In this document: piece by piece, positions 1-8,073 of the stretch
How positions within the stretch are numbered: position 1 is the first letter of the stretch
How the letters are laid out: the number at the start of each line of letters is the position of its first letter
NCBI GenBank assembly: GCA_021295675.1
Contig: JAGWBY010000099.1
Coordinates: forward strand, 6,241-15,362
Source of the DNA: Candidatus Latescibacterota bacterium
GTDB taxonomy: Bacteria > Latescibacterota > UBA2968 > UBA8231
Direction: 5' to 3'
Length of the DNA stretch: 9,122 nt
Translations under genes and position numbers: made by a program
The notes under the pieces: generated by a model
What the model was told of the DNA's origin: nothing
Database searches by the model: none
What the model saw: only the letters and a program-made list of their open reading frames with translations

Positions 1-2
1 TG

Positions 3-764
3 CTGTTCGTCTTCGGCGCCATGATCCTGTTCATGGCGCTGACGCGGGTGGTCGCCGAGGGCGGCATCCCGGCCATGCGCCCGCCCCTGATGACTTCGAC
101 CTTCGCGATCTCCGCGGTCGGCACCTCCTCCATCGGCACCCGAGGCTTGGTGGCGCTCGGCTTCTCCTACGGCTGGCACGCCGAGGTCCGCTCCTTCGTG
201 ATGGCCTCGGTCGCCAACGGGCTGAAGATGAGCGAAATGATCCGCGGCCAGAAGCGCCGGCTGTTCTGGGCCATTGTCCTCGCCATCTTAGTCAGCCTGG
301 CGGGCTCCTCCTACGTCACCCTAGTCATGGCGTACGAGCACGGCGGCATCAACCTCAACCCCCTGTTCTTCTCCTGGCAGTCCACCCACTTCGGACCCAT
401 GGACATGGCCCCGCGCATCGCCGCCGAACCCGAAGGCCCGCGCTGGGACGCCTATCAGTTCATGGGCATCGGGGCGGGCGTGATGGCGGCGCTCATGTGG
501 GCGCGCCACCACTTTCTGTGGTGGCCCCTCAACCCGCTCGGGTTCACAATCGCCGCCAATTGGAAGACGGGCCACATTTTCTGCAGTGCCCTGCTGGCCT
601 GGTTCCTGAAGCTGGTGATCCTGCGCTACGGTGGTGTGCGCCTCTACCGCAACCTGCGGCCCTTCTTCCTGGGCCTGATCCTGGGCGAAATCGTCGGGGC
701 CGGGGTGTTCCTAGTGATCGACTACGCCACCGGCACCACGGGCAGCTTCCTGACCCAGATCTGA
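3..764 (+). CDS. DUF6785/DUF6784-family multi-pass membrane protein, C-terminal part (5' end outside window)
   Basis: The frame is open from base 3, so the true start lies upstream; the in-window ATG at 21 is internal. About 253 residues are visible. The early stretch contains TRVVAEGGIPAMRPP, followed by several hydrophobic segments: about residues 80-105 (counted from the ATG at 21), 147-165, 183-205 and 214-235. Between them lies a non-membrane stretch rich in Pro, Gly and Met (around GPMDMAPRIAAEPEGPRW). The order and the ending ILRYGGVRLYR...GLILGEIVGAG match, from memory, the C-terminus of the DUF6785/DUF6784 proteins, which are integral membrane proteins of roughly 600 residues resembling oligopeptide transporters. 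Their substrate is not established. The stop is at 762-764, 86 bases before the proposed ATG of the glycosidase-like gene, so the two are probably co-transcribed. The reading frame is intact. Family confidence is good; a transport role is inference. Confidence 0.8.
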   Translation: MFVFGAMILFMALTRVVAEGGIPAMRPPLMTSTFAISAVGTSSIGTRGLVALGFSYGWHAEVRSFVMASVANGLKMSEMIRGQKRRLFWAIVLAILVSLAGSSYVTLVMAYEHGGINLNPLFFSWQSTHFGPMDMAPRIAAEPEGPRWDAYQFMGIGAGVMAALMWARHHFLWWPLNPLGFTIAANWKTGHIFCSALLAWFLKLVILRYGGVRLYRNLRPFFLGLILGEIVGAGVFLVIDYATGTTGSFLTQI

Positions 765-834
765 GCACCGGCCGGCCGTTGCTCGGAGAGACATTTTGGC
801 TATAGTTAGTGCCGACGACGCTGACCCGCAATAC

Positions 835-841
835 AGGAAGG
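835..841 (+). promoter_or_regulatory. Ribosome binding site deciding the start of the glycosidase-like gene
   Basis: AGGAAGG lies 9 bases before ATG 851. This favours ATG 851 over the TTG at 796, which has only a weak GGAGAG-type sequence before it. ATG 851 is in a different frame from the protein that follows; one missing A in the run at 865-869 would reconcile them. Confidence 0.45.
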
Positions 842-850
842 GGGCCGGAG

Positions 851-2238
851 ATGGCCAAGAGAAGAAAAAGACCGCCAGCAGCACCCCAGCAGGCGTCATC
901 GAGCTGGGTGACCGGCGCGAGTTGTTCGTCGACTACTACCTGATCGAGCGGCTGCACGGCGTCGAGTTGCGCCTGCAGAAGCCGGTGCCGCGGAACGTGG
1001 CAATTGACCACGACGTGCCGTGGGAGGGCAACACCAGCGCCTACCACACGGTATTCCAAGACGGCAAGCTGTTCCGCGCCTACTATCGCGGCCAACCACT
1101 ACCGGCCGGTCGTATGCTACGCCGAAAGCCGCGACGGCATCGAGTGGTACCGGCCGGAGTTGGGCCTAGTCAACTACCAAGGCTCGACGCGCAACAACAT
1201 CGTCTGGGACGGCATCGGCGCGCACAACTTCGCGCCCTTCCGCGACCGCAACCCCGACTGCCGGGAGGGAGAGGAGTACAAGGCTCTGGGCAGCGCGCTC
1301 GCGCGCACCGCCGACGAGCAGGCCCTCTACGCCTTCAAGTCGGCGGACGGCGTGCACTGGAGCCTGCTATCGGAAAAGCCGGTGATCACCGTGGGTGCCT
1401 TCGACTCGCTGAACCTCGCCTTCTTCGACCCGCTGCGCGGCTGCTACGTCGACTACCACCGCGACTCCATCTACCCCGACGGCGTGCGCGTGCGCAACAT
1501 CATGACCTGCACCTCGAAGGACTTCCGCCGGTGGCCGAAGCCGCAGTGGCTCGACTTCGGCGACGCCCCAGTCGAGCACCTCTACACGAACGCGGTGACC
1601 CCCTACCACCGGGCCCCGCACATCTACATGGGCTTCCCCAAGCGCTTCGTGCCGGATCGCAGAATGCCCGGCAACACCGCCCGCGGCGTGTCGGATGGCG
1701 TGTACATGACCAGCCGCGACGGCCTGCACTTCAAGCGCTGGAGCGAGGCTTTCGTGCGACCCGGGCTGCAGCCGGAACGCTGGGAAAACCGCAACAACAT
1801 GACGGCCTGGGGCATTCTGGAGACGGACAACGCCCTGCCGACTGCACCGAAGGAGCTGTCGATCTTCACTACCGAGGGCTACTACCGCGGCGAGGCCTGC
1901 CGACTGCGGCGCTTCACGCTGCGCCTAGACGGCTTCGTCTCCGCCAACGCGCCGCTGAAGGGGGGCGAGCTGATCACGCGGCCCTTCACCTTCGAGGGCG
2001 GGGCCCTGAGCCTGAACGCGGCCACATGCGCGTCGAGATCCAAGACGGTGACGGCAAGGCGCTGAAGGGGTACACCCTGCGCGACTGCGACGAGATCTAC
2101 GGCGACTACCTAGACCGCATGGTCACCTGGAAGGGCCTAGCCGACGTCAGCGGCTTGGCCGGCAAATCGGTGCGCCTGCGCTTCGCCCTCAGCGACGCCG
2201 ATCTGTACAGCCTACAATTCACGCCGCTGCCTGTATGA
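851..2238 (+). CDS. Glycoside-hydrolase-like protein (GH32/43-type five-bladed propeller), interrupted by two or three frame breaks
   Basis: Read across frames, this is a complete member of a widespread uncharacterised family with a GH32/43-like propeller, common in Planctomycetota and related phyla. The order is: GDRRELFVDYYLIERL near the N-terminus; WEGNTSAYHTVFQDGKLFRAYYRG (split: WEGNTSAYHTVF then QDGKLFRAYYRG); then in the next frame CYAESRDGIEWYRPELGL, GIGAHNFAPFRDRNPDC, AFDSLNLAFFDPLRGCY, TCTSKDFRRWPKPQWLDF, APVEHLYTNAVTPYHRAPH, GFPKRFVPDRRM, DGVYMTSRDGLHFKRW, ENRNNMTAWGILETDN and TTEGYYRGEACRLRRFTLR; finally, back in the first frame, MRVEIQDGDGKALKGYTL to SLQFTPLPV. The first switch, near 1089-1095, is explained by one extra base. 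The second, near 2019-2027, is explained by a loss of 3n+1 bases. A third possible lesion is one missing A at 865-869; without it the start is TTG 796. No signal peptide is seen. A role in carbohydrate processing is inferred from the fold family only. Repaired length is about 467 aa. Confidence 0.8.
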
Positions 2239-2312
2239 GAAAGGGGCGATCTAATGCCCCAACATGATGCCGCAGGCGTTCAGAACTCTCTAGCGGAAAT
2301 TTTCTTTTACAT

Positions 2313-3657
2313 TCAAGGATACTGATAACCTTCATTGTTGATATTAAATGGCCATATCTTCAACATAAGTCTGAGTCGAACAAGGGCCCCTTCATCTAGC
2401 GCCCCTATATTCAGTTCCCTTTTTAACGATGGATCATCAAAATCCAATCTTTTACTCGCCGTCAAAAACCCTTCTTTAAGAATGATGTGGGTCAGGTAGC
2501 TTGCGATTAAATAATATCCTTCATTTGAAGGATGCAGGTGTTCAACAATCATTGGTTTGCCAATCACACTCTTGGGATAATATGATGTCTGTTTCCTTGG
2601 CAACGCTTTTTATAGTTTCGTTTACCTCTGATGGGGCTCTGATCGGTAAAATATCCAAGTCTCTTGCTCTGGTGAAGAATCGTTTAGCTTTTTCTTGATG
2701 TCCCTGAGCAAGGTAAACATGCCCCAGATCAAAATGAGTTTGGGCGTGATTTGGGAAGAGTTCAATTGCTGTCTGGTAGACGCGTTCCGCCTCTTCCAGA
2801 TGATTTTGTGCAAATGCAGCCTTACCATTCTCTAACAACTGTTGCCATTGGGTAACGTCGAGGGAAGATGGCGGCGGTTCTGAATCAAATGGGTGCCAAT
2901 CTCGAAGATTGGAAACGATCGTCCCTAAAATCACAGGGATTTGATGACGCTTTGCAACAGAGATAATCTCGTGGAGATTTCCCCTGAAATTCTCAATGGC
3001 CTGCTCCCGTAGAGGATGATGAGGGGCAAGAGAACTGTTTACCATCATTTTATATGGCGATCCTTCCTTTTCAAATCCATTAGAACGTGCTCTTAATTTT
3101 GAGTATAAGTTGTTTGCTAGCTGGAATACCTTAATTTCGCGTAATCGTAAAATCAGATTGATTACTTTGCGAGACGTGCCCAATGCCACATTCGATGCAA
3201 CACCAAGAGGTCCATAAATTTCGTTATGTCCCATATAAATGATCAAAAGGTCGGGATCATACTGAGGAAGTTCTTTCACGATGTCGAGAACCTGATAACT
3301 ATTAAAGGTATCTATTCCCAAGTTAACCACTTCTACCGTTTTATCCTCGTTGGAACGTTTTAATAATTCGTTAAGTAGCGTGGGAAACGGCCCTCTTGTT
3401 GTTGAACCCCCAAGACAAAAGATGCGAAAATCCTTTGCGGATTTCTGCTGTTTCATGCTTATCTTGGGAATTAGATTTTTAAGCATTGGATTGTTAACTG
3501 AATAATATTTTCGGTACAACTCCTGATTAAGTTGGTAAGTAAAAGAAGAGCTTTGAGGGATAAATAGCCTGTCATCAAGGCCGTAATTAGTATGACGCAA
3601 ATAGATCTCTAGTCCTATAAGTTTCAATGAATATGGTGGTTTTTCTAGACCACTTAA
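2313..3657 (-). pseudogene. SGNH/GDSL-family hydrolase with TPR domain, truncated and frameshifted remnant
   Basis: Reading leftward from TTG 3627 (no ATG; the frame is open back to a TGA at 3684-3682), the protein shows an SGNH esterase/lipase-like fold. Block I is LGGSTTRG (candidate nucleophile Ser at about residue 75), followed by NLGIDTFNSYQ (about 102-112) and block III YMGHNEIYG with the conserved Asn (about 131-139). A TPR hairpin pair occupies about residues 261-325 (GKAAFAQNHLEEAERVYQTA, then HFDLGHVYLAQGHQEKAKRF). The first frame ends at 2542. The C-terminal part continues in another frame (2313 to about 2580) with block V EHLHPSNEGYYLIA, carrying the catalytic His. About ten residues usually found between DIIL and that block seem to be missing. 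The N-terminal membrane anchor typical of the family is absent, and the product stops after LKIWPFNINNEGYQYP, where relatives usually continue. Base composition is much richer in A/T than both flanks. In relatives the fold is associated with acyl-ester hydrolysis or transfer; here it is probably non-functional or a chimeric fragment. Confidence 0.75.
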
Positions 3658-3681
3658 TGGTTCGCCCCGTTTGTGTTCGCA

Positions 3682-4006
3682 TCATCTACGCCTTGAGAAA
3701 GAACTACCCAAGTGAGGAGGCAGCAGCGACTGGGCTTCGTCTTCCACCGCCGTGTCAACGGACAGATCGACCGTGATGCCCCTGATGGTGTGCCCCTTGA
3801 CCACCATACCCTCGATGCGCCGAGGCGGTGCGGGCCGTTCCCCTGCTGCTCAAAAAGGGATCGAAGGCAGTGACTGCCCCTGGTGCCACGGGATTGCCGT
3901 GCGGGTCCGTAATCTGCCTAGAGAGGACCACCTCGTCCTGTGCGCTAGCAGTGGTTAAAGCCAGAGTCCACACCAGCAATACCAGATGGAGCATTCGCCG
4001 TTTCAT
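3682..4006 (-). pseudogene. 5' part of a small secreted protein of unknown function, frameshifted and apparently cut
   Basis: ATG 4006-4004 is preceded by AAGGAG with 8-base spacing. It starts with a clear signal peptide: KRR, a hydrophobic core LHLVLLVWTLALTT, and the cleavage site ASAQ at about residue 20. The mature start, VVLSRQITDPHGNPVAPGAV, resembles the first strands of a carboxypeptidase-regulatory/Cna-B-like beta-sandwich, where DxxGxPV is common. The first frame runs on to a stop at 3755-3757, but after about FDPFLSS it becomes a His/Gly/Arg-rich shadow. The +1 frame gives a more natural sequence instead: GERPAPPRRIEGMVVKGHTI, then RGITVDLSVDTAVEDEAQSL, ending at TGA 3684-3682. One extra base near 3845-3858 would explain the switch. 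Because the end lies at the edge of the AT-rich block, the true C-terminus may be lost. Secretion is well supported; function is unknown. Confidence 0.55.
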
Positions 4007-4014
4007 GTTTTGCG

Positions 4015-4020
4015 CTCCTT
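4015..4020 (-). promoter_or_regulatory. Ribosome binding site of the small secreted protein
   Basis: On the minus strand AAGGAG lies 8 bases upstream of ATG 4006. This fixes the start there rather than at the far upstream end of the open frame (4084), and places the signal peptide directly at the N-terminus. Confidence 0.7.
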
Positions 4021-4363
4021 CATAAGATACCCCAGATCCGGTTAAATGAATACCCCCGCTAGTGCTTATAATGCCTCGTAGCAACGCGCTCTACAGCAAC
4101 GAGGGCGGGAACGCTTCAAGGACATCACCTGTCAGTTAGGTCTCGAAGTTGGGGCATCAACATGCTGGAAGTTTTCCTTGGATTTCCGGGCATATTTTTC
4201 CATATTAAAGCCAAATTGCTTTTCAGTTAGAACGGGTTTTGCGCAAAGTCACCAGTTTCCGTTTGCATTCGCTCGCTGAACGAATGGTGCGCTGAAAGGA
4301 GGTATAGAAAGAAAAGCCCGCATTTCAGAAATCAATGCAGCAGTAGTCATCATTCCATAGATG

Positions 4364-4370
4364 AAAGGAG
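4364..4370 (+). promoter_or_regulatory. Ribosome binding site selecting GTG 4379 over ATG 4361
   Basis: AAAGGAG lies 8 bases before GTG 4379 and directly after the in-frame ATG 4361, so ATG 4361 would place the RBS inside the coding sequence. Starting at GTG 4379 gives a standard signal peptide beginning (V/M)KKIIVIAAVLG. Confidence 0.75.
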
Positions 4371-4378
4371 AAGCAACA

Positions 4379-5252
4379 GTGAAGAAGATTATCGTTATAG
4401 CTGCCGTTTTGGGCCTCGTTCTCGCCTCCTTTACTCCGAGTTCGGCCCACCAGCGGACAGACCGGAACTGGGCGGCGGTACAGGTGCCCATCGTGGTGGA
4501 CGGTGATCTCGGTGATTGGGACAACGTACCGTCTATCTTCTGGGTAACCCAGGATGACCTAATCGAGGTCGTCACGGGCACCCAGGGTGACCCGGATCCG
4601 GGCAATCTCGCCGAGCGCATCATCGTCGGCTGGAGCCCAGTGACCAACTTTGTGTACGTCATGGAGGAAAGGTTCGACGACCTCTGGTACGGCACCCTCG
4701 ATGACACCAACGACAAACTCGAGCTCGTGCTCGATGCCAACCACAGCGGCGGGCAGTTCCAGGGCGTGGAATCTATCGACCTGGATCCGGAGCGATGGGC
4801 CGGGGCCGAAGCACAGGACTGGCAGCAGTCGCTCAATAACGCGGACAACAACCTGTGGTTATGGGGCGGCGGAGTATGGGCTTCCGTGGAGCCTTACGCC
4901 GGCATCAGATGGAACGTCGACCCTCTTTCAGGAAAGTTGGTTCACCACCTTCGACGACCTGCCGGCCAGTTCGACCGGTCCCGACGATCCCGACCTGATT
5001 ATCCATGACCTGGAGGAAGGCCAAGTCATGGGCATCGGCATGGCCATTCAGGACGATGACAATGGCCCAGGCGATTCGTACAACGGCTACTGGGTCTCCA
5101 CTGGCGACATCAACATGTACTTCCACGCCGACTCCTTGGTAGACTACGTGCTACTTGGTTTTAACGAGGAGATCTGGGTGGCCGGAGAAGACTCCCCAAC
5201 AGCGGTCGAGGACGACAGTTGGGGCCGCATTAAGGCGAGCTTCTCCAAATAG
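4379..5252 (+). CDS. Secreted CBM9-like carbohydrate-binding-type protein, with one frame break
   Basis: GTG start, Lys-Lys n-region, hydrophobic core IIVIAAVLGLVLASF and a probable cleavage after PSSA (about residue 23). The mature protein opens with VPIVVDGDLGDWDNV (about 36-50), the entry motif of CBM9-like/DOMON-type beta-sandwich domains (xxIDGxxxDWxx). It continues through NFVYVMEERFDD and LELVLDANHSGGQFQG, where the acidic, glycine-rich strand-loop is typical of the fold. The frame shifts at about 4925-4935: up to GIRWNVDP in one frame, then FQESWFTTFDDLPASS in the next, continuing as DLIIHDLEEGQVMGIGMAIQ, GYWVSTGDINMYFHADSLVD and ending WGRIKASFSK. Removing one base from CCTCTTT restores one frame of about 290 aa. 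It is a single-gene unit: own RBS and upstream region, closed by a strong terminator 44 bases after the stop. Relatives occur in large secreted repertoires; binding of a sugar is inferred from the fold only. Confidence 0.75.
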
Positions 5253-5295
5253 GGGGAAAGGTCGGCTGTAAGGACCTAGGATGGCTGTTGTTGAA

Positions 5296-5331
5296 GGGGG
5301 GCGAGATCGTTGATCCTCGCCCCCCTTTTTT
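5296..5331 (+). terminator. Strong intrinsic terminator after the CBM9-like gene
   Basis: GGGGGGCGAG (5296-5305) pairs perfectly with CTCGCCCCCC (5316-5325), a 10-bp GC-rich stem with a 10-base loop, followed immediately by six T (5326-5331). This is a textbook Rho-independent terminator. It separates the CBM9-like gene from the following operon, which therefore needs its own promoter in the short space before 5397. Confidence 0.93.
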
Positions 5332-5384
5332 CGGTGCTCAACAGCGTTTCCGACATGAGCGGGGTGCAAGCTCGGGAGCAAGAT

Positions 5385-5390
5385 AAGGAG
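5385..5390 (+). promoter_or_regulatory. Ribosome binding site for the first discoidin-like protein (GTG 5397)
   Basis: AAGGAG lies 6 bases before the in-frame GTG at 5397. The alternatives are ATG 5355 (no clear RBS) and ATG 5493 (no RBS, but placed exactly at the signal peptide). GTG 5397 gives a long arginine-rich n-region before the hydrophobic core. Confidence 0.55.
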
Positions 5391-5396
5391 AAAGAA

Positions 5397-8054
5397 GTGC
5401 GCTCATCGGCGCTATTGCTGAACTCGACAAGAACCCGAGTCGGCGTAGGTAGGGAGCGCCGCGAGCGGGGATGGGTCGGCGCTCAACGGCTAATGGACTC
5501 CCTCCGCGCGGCATTCGTCTGTTCCGCGTTGACGTTGTCGGCGGTAAGTCCGTGCTGGGGACAGGAGGGGTATTCGCTGCAGGCGGGCAGGGTGGTCGTC
5601 GATTCGAGGGAGCATTGGGAACGCTGGCACTCCGCTGCCAACACGGTCCAGATCAGCGATGAGGGAGTGAAACCCGCCTTCATCCGCAAGCACACGAGAC
5701 TGGAAATAGATGGCGAGGAAGTCGTGGTTCCCGGCATCAACGCCGTCCTCAATGCCGCCGATTTCGGCGGCGGTGTGTTGAATGCCGGATCCAATCGCGC
5801 GAGCGCCATCAACCTCATGGATGGCAGGATGGACACCTTCTGGGAACCGGACCCCTCCGACCTGTTGCAGGACTGGTGGGTGCAGATCGATCTGGGGCGG
5901 ACGGTCCTCAAGTTTGTCGGTGAAGATCTGGGAGACCCTTTTCTGCAGTTCAAGGTGACCACTTCACAGGGACAGAAAACGCTCGGTCAGCTCCTTTTCC
6001 GGACGCGCTTCACTACGGACGGACCGAACAAGAACGAGCGGGTTTTCGAGATCGACCTGACCGGACAGCTACCGACGAAGTGGCCCGATGCACTGGGCGA
6101 CTTCACCGGCGACGTCATCCAATACGTCGGGGTGGGGATCACGGACAGCGACTTCGACAGGGCGAGGCAGGTTTCCCAGCCCGAATACGATAGTCTGCCA
6201 GCCGACCAACAGGGAGAGATAGACTACTTCCGACGAGAGGCATCGGAGGAGGTGAGGTTGCTGGATGGGAAAGAGGATTGGGACGCTCTGGCAGGCACGG
6301 AGCGGCAGGGGCCGATAGTTTACTACCGCCGCGAAATACCGAGGCTGGCCGAGATCGAGGTCTGGACCATCGGCGACAACATCGGCACGGGCGTACTGGA
6401 GCGGGGCGGCAGGGTGACCGAAGGGGGCGGCCGTGGTAGATGGGGACCTCTTCGGCGAGATCGTGTTCTGGTCTGCCAACGGGAGTTACGACCCCAGCAG
6501 GTTGCCGATTGCGGATCCGCGGGATGCGGAGCGCTCGATGTTCATAGATCTCGGAGGCTCCTACTTTGTGGACAATATCAGAATACTCCACGCCCTCCCC
6601 AACCCACCTCCGTTCAGAGCCTACCGCATTCAGCTCTCGGACGGCTCCACCAATGCCGGCGGCGAACTGGCCTGGAAGACGGTGGGGTCGCTCAGCGACA
6701 TCGTGCGGGGGCAGAATTTCCACGACTTCAAGTTCCCGCTCACCAAGGTCGATCATTTTGCCTTTACCTATAGGCTCCACGACCGCTCCACGTACGAGCC
6801 CGGACAAGGGAGTCACGGGGTGTCGGAGGTCCAGTTTTTCGGGGAAGGGTTCCTGCCGGAGTCGCAGGTCTCGTCTGAGTTCGGAGGGGAGGCTCCGTTC
6901 ATAGAGGTGGCGCGGACCCCTCAGAATCTGGCTACCATCGAGTGGGAGGCCGATGTGCCGCCGGGTACGAATCTAATCTTGCAAACCCGGACCGGCGATA
7001 CGGTCGAGAGCATAACCCGCTACTACAAGAAGAACGGGGATGAATTCCCGGGCACCGAAGAGGAGGCGGCCAAGGCCTGGGAGACGGACAAGAAGTTCTT
7101 CGGGGAAGCTTCGGTGGGCCCGGTCATAACCGAGACGCTCCCGGGCGATGACTGGAGTGGCTGGAGTCAGCCCTACTTCGATTCAGGCGCGAAGATTACC
7201 TCGCCCAGTCCCAGACGGTTCGTCGCCATCAGGGCGATCTTCCTGACAGAAGACCCCAAGGCGGCGGCCACGCTGAACTTCGTGACGCCGGTGGCTGGCG
7301 CGATCGTGGGCGAGGTGCTGCCCTCGCGGCTGGAGGAGATAGGCACGAAGCAGCAAATGTCGTATTTCATCCGTTCGACCTTCGAGTCGGGCAGCAGGGG
7401 GTTCGACGAGATCCTCATCGAGGCACCCAACGACGTCGGCATGAAGCTGAAACAGGTGAGTGTAAACGTGACGGGGCAGGACGCCGTGACGTATACGGCG
7501 GAGAGTGAGGGGTTTGAGGTGGTGCTGGAGACGGATTCGCTGTGGGTGCGTCTGCCAGCTGCAATCAAGACGACGAGTGGATCAGCGCTGGTGGAGCTTC
7601 AGTTCGAGGCGACCATATTCAGGTTCAACACGTTTTTCATCGGCTACATGGGGAACTCGGCGTTCGAAAACTCGTGGCAGCGGGTGGATGACGGCGATGC
7701 CAACGGGGTTGTGGACAGCGAGACGACGGTGGTCTGGGGGATCTACAGGTCGATCGCGTTTTTACGCCCAATGGCGACGGCGTCAACGACGAGCTGGAGG
7801 TCAGTTTTTCGCTGCTGCGGGTGCTCAGTTCGGCGCCGGTTCAGGTGGCAGTGTACGATCTGAGCGGCCGACTGGTGACGCGGATAGCTGAGGAGACCAT
7901 AACGGCGGGTCGTCATACGGTGGCGTGGACGGGAGTTGATCAGTCGGGAGCGATTGTGCCACCGGGGATCTATCTGATGCGCATTGACCTAGATGTGGAT
8001 TCGACATCCAAGAAGAACACTTCGGTCCATCGATTGGTGCACGTCGCCTACTAA
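5397..8054 (+). CDS. Large secreted surface protein: discoidin-like domains, WSGWS module and FTPNGDGVND/FlgD-like C-terminal domain; two frame breaks
   Basis: Repaired length is about 885 aa from GTG 5397 (about 853 from ATG 5493). A signal peptide lies at MDSLRAAFVCSALTLSAVSP with cleavage near CWGQ. A first F5/8-type-C-like segment includes INLMDGRMDTFWEPDPSD and WWVQIDLGRTV (about 138-172). A second begins LERGGRVTEG and continues, after a frame switch at the G run 6423-6427, as VVDGDLFGEIVFWSANGSYD, MFIDLGGSYFVDNIRILHAL, FRAYRIQLSDGS and VSEVQFFGEGFLPE (to about 485). Next comes a beta-rich module ending WSGWSQPYFDSG...TSPSPRRFVAIR (about 586-610), then long beta-rich regions. After a second frame switch at the G run 7736-7740 the protein ends with VFTPNGDGVNDELEVSFSLL, VQVAVYDLSGRLVTRI and WTGVDQSGAIVPPGIYLMRI, a FlgD-Ig/CHU_C-like domain often found at the C-terminus of exported surface proteins. 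Likely role: extracellular binding or adhesion (inference). Upstream terminator and downstream spacing of 13-19 bases place it first in an operon with its paralogue. Confidence 0.8.
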
Positions 8055-8055
8055 C

Positions 8056-8060
8056 AGGAG
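8056..8060 (+). promoter_or_regulatory. Ribosome binding site for the second discoidin-like protein
   Basis: AGGAG begins two bases after the preceding TAA. It is 7 bases from an in-frame TTG (8068) and 13 from ATG 8074. The better spacing favours TTG 8068; the codon favours ATG. The products differ by only two residues. Confidence 0.55.
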
Positions 8061-8073
8061 CCAGTGCTTGGCA

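Larger units (their letters stand above)
4007..4378. other. Divergent intergenic region between the secreted-protein gene (-) and the CBM9-like gene (+)
   Basis: About 370 bases without a supportable gene. Visible elements: AGCAACG occurs twice near 4079-4102, separated by 8 bases (CGCTCTAC); CATTCG and CGAATG form an inverted repeat near 4265-4285; AAAGGAGGT near 4296-4304 resembles an RBS but has no usable start codon after it; and ATTTC-A-GAAAT at 4322-4332 is a small palindrome about 50 bases before the CBM9-like start. An A/T-rich stretch around 4190-4215 (CATATTTTTCCATATTA) could hold a promoter, but no convincing -35/-10 pair can be named. Promoters for both flanking genes presumably lie here. 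Confidence 0.4.

Noticed and set aside
763..784. GAGCA...TGCTC hairpin around a GGCCGGCC palindrome after the membrane-protein gene.
   Set aside because: No T tract follows and the next gene is close on the same strand; probably GC-rich coincidence.
1089..1095. Programmed ribosomal frameshifting as explanation for the frame changes.
   Set aside because: No slippery heptamer with a downstream structure is evident, the shifts go in both directions, and five unrelated genes are affected.
1367..1729. Long open frames on the minus strand opposite the glycosidase-like gene, and similar ones opposite 5483-5962 and 6139-6816.
   Set aside because: They mirror GC-rich coding sequence, have low-complexity composition, and lack signal peptides, motifs or RBS; the opposite strand has recognisable domains.
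2243..2260. GGGGC...GCCCC hairpin just after the glycosidase-like gene as a terminator.
   Set aside because: The stem is only 5 bp and no T tract follows, so it is not convincing as an intrinsic terminator.
2253..4157. ATGCCCCAAC near 2253 and its reverse complement GTTGGGGCAT near 4148, flanking the AT-rich block and the secreted gene like terminal inverted repeats.
   Set aside because: A 10-base match is expected dozens of times by chance in 9 kb, it does not extend, and the sites do not coincide with the composition boundaries.
4249..4851. A 200-codon minus-strand frame opposite the CBM9-like gene.
   Set aside because: Ser/Thr-rich shadow composition; the plus strand has RBS, signal peptide, CBM9-like motif and terminator.
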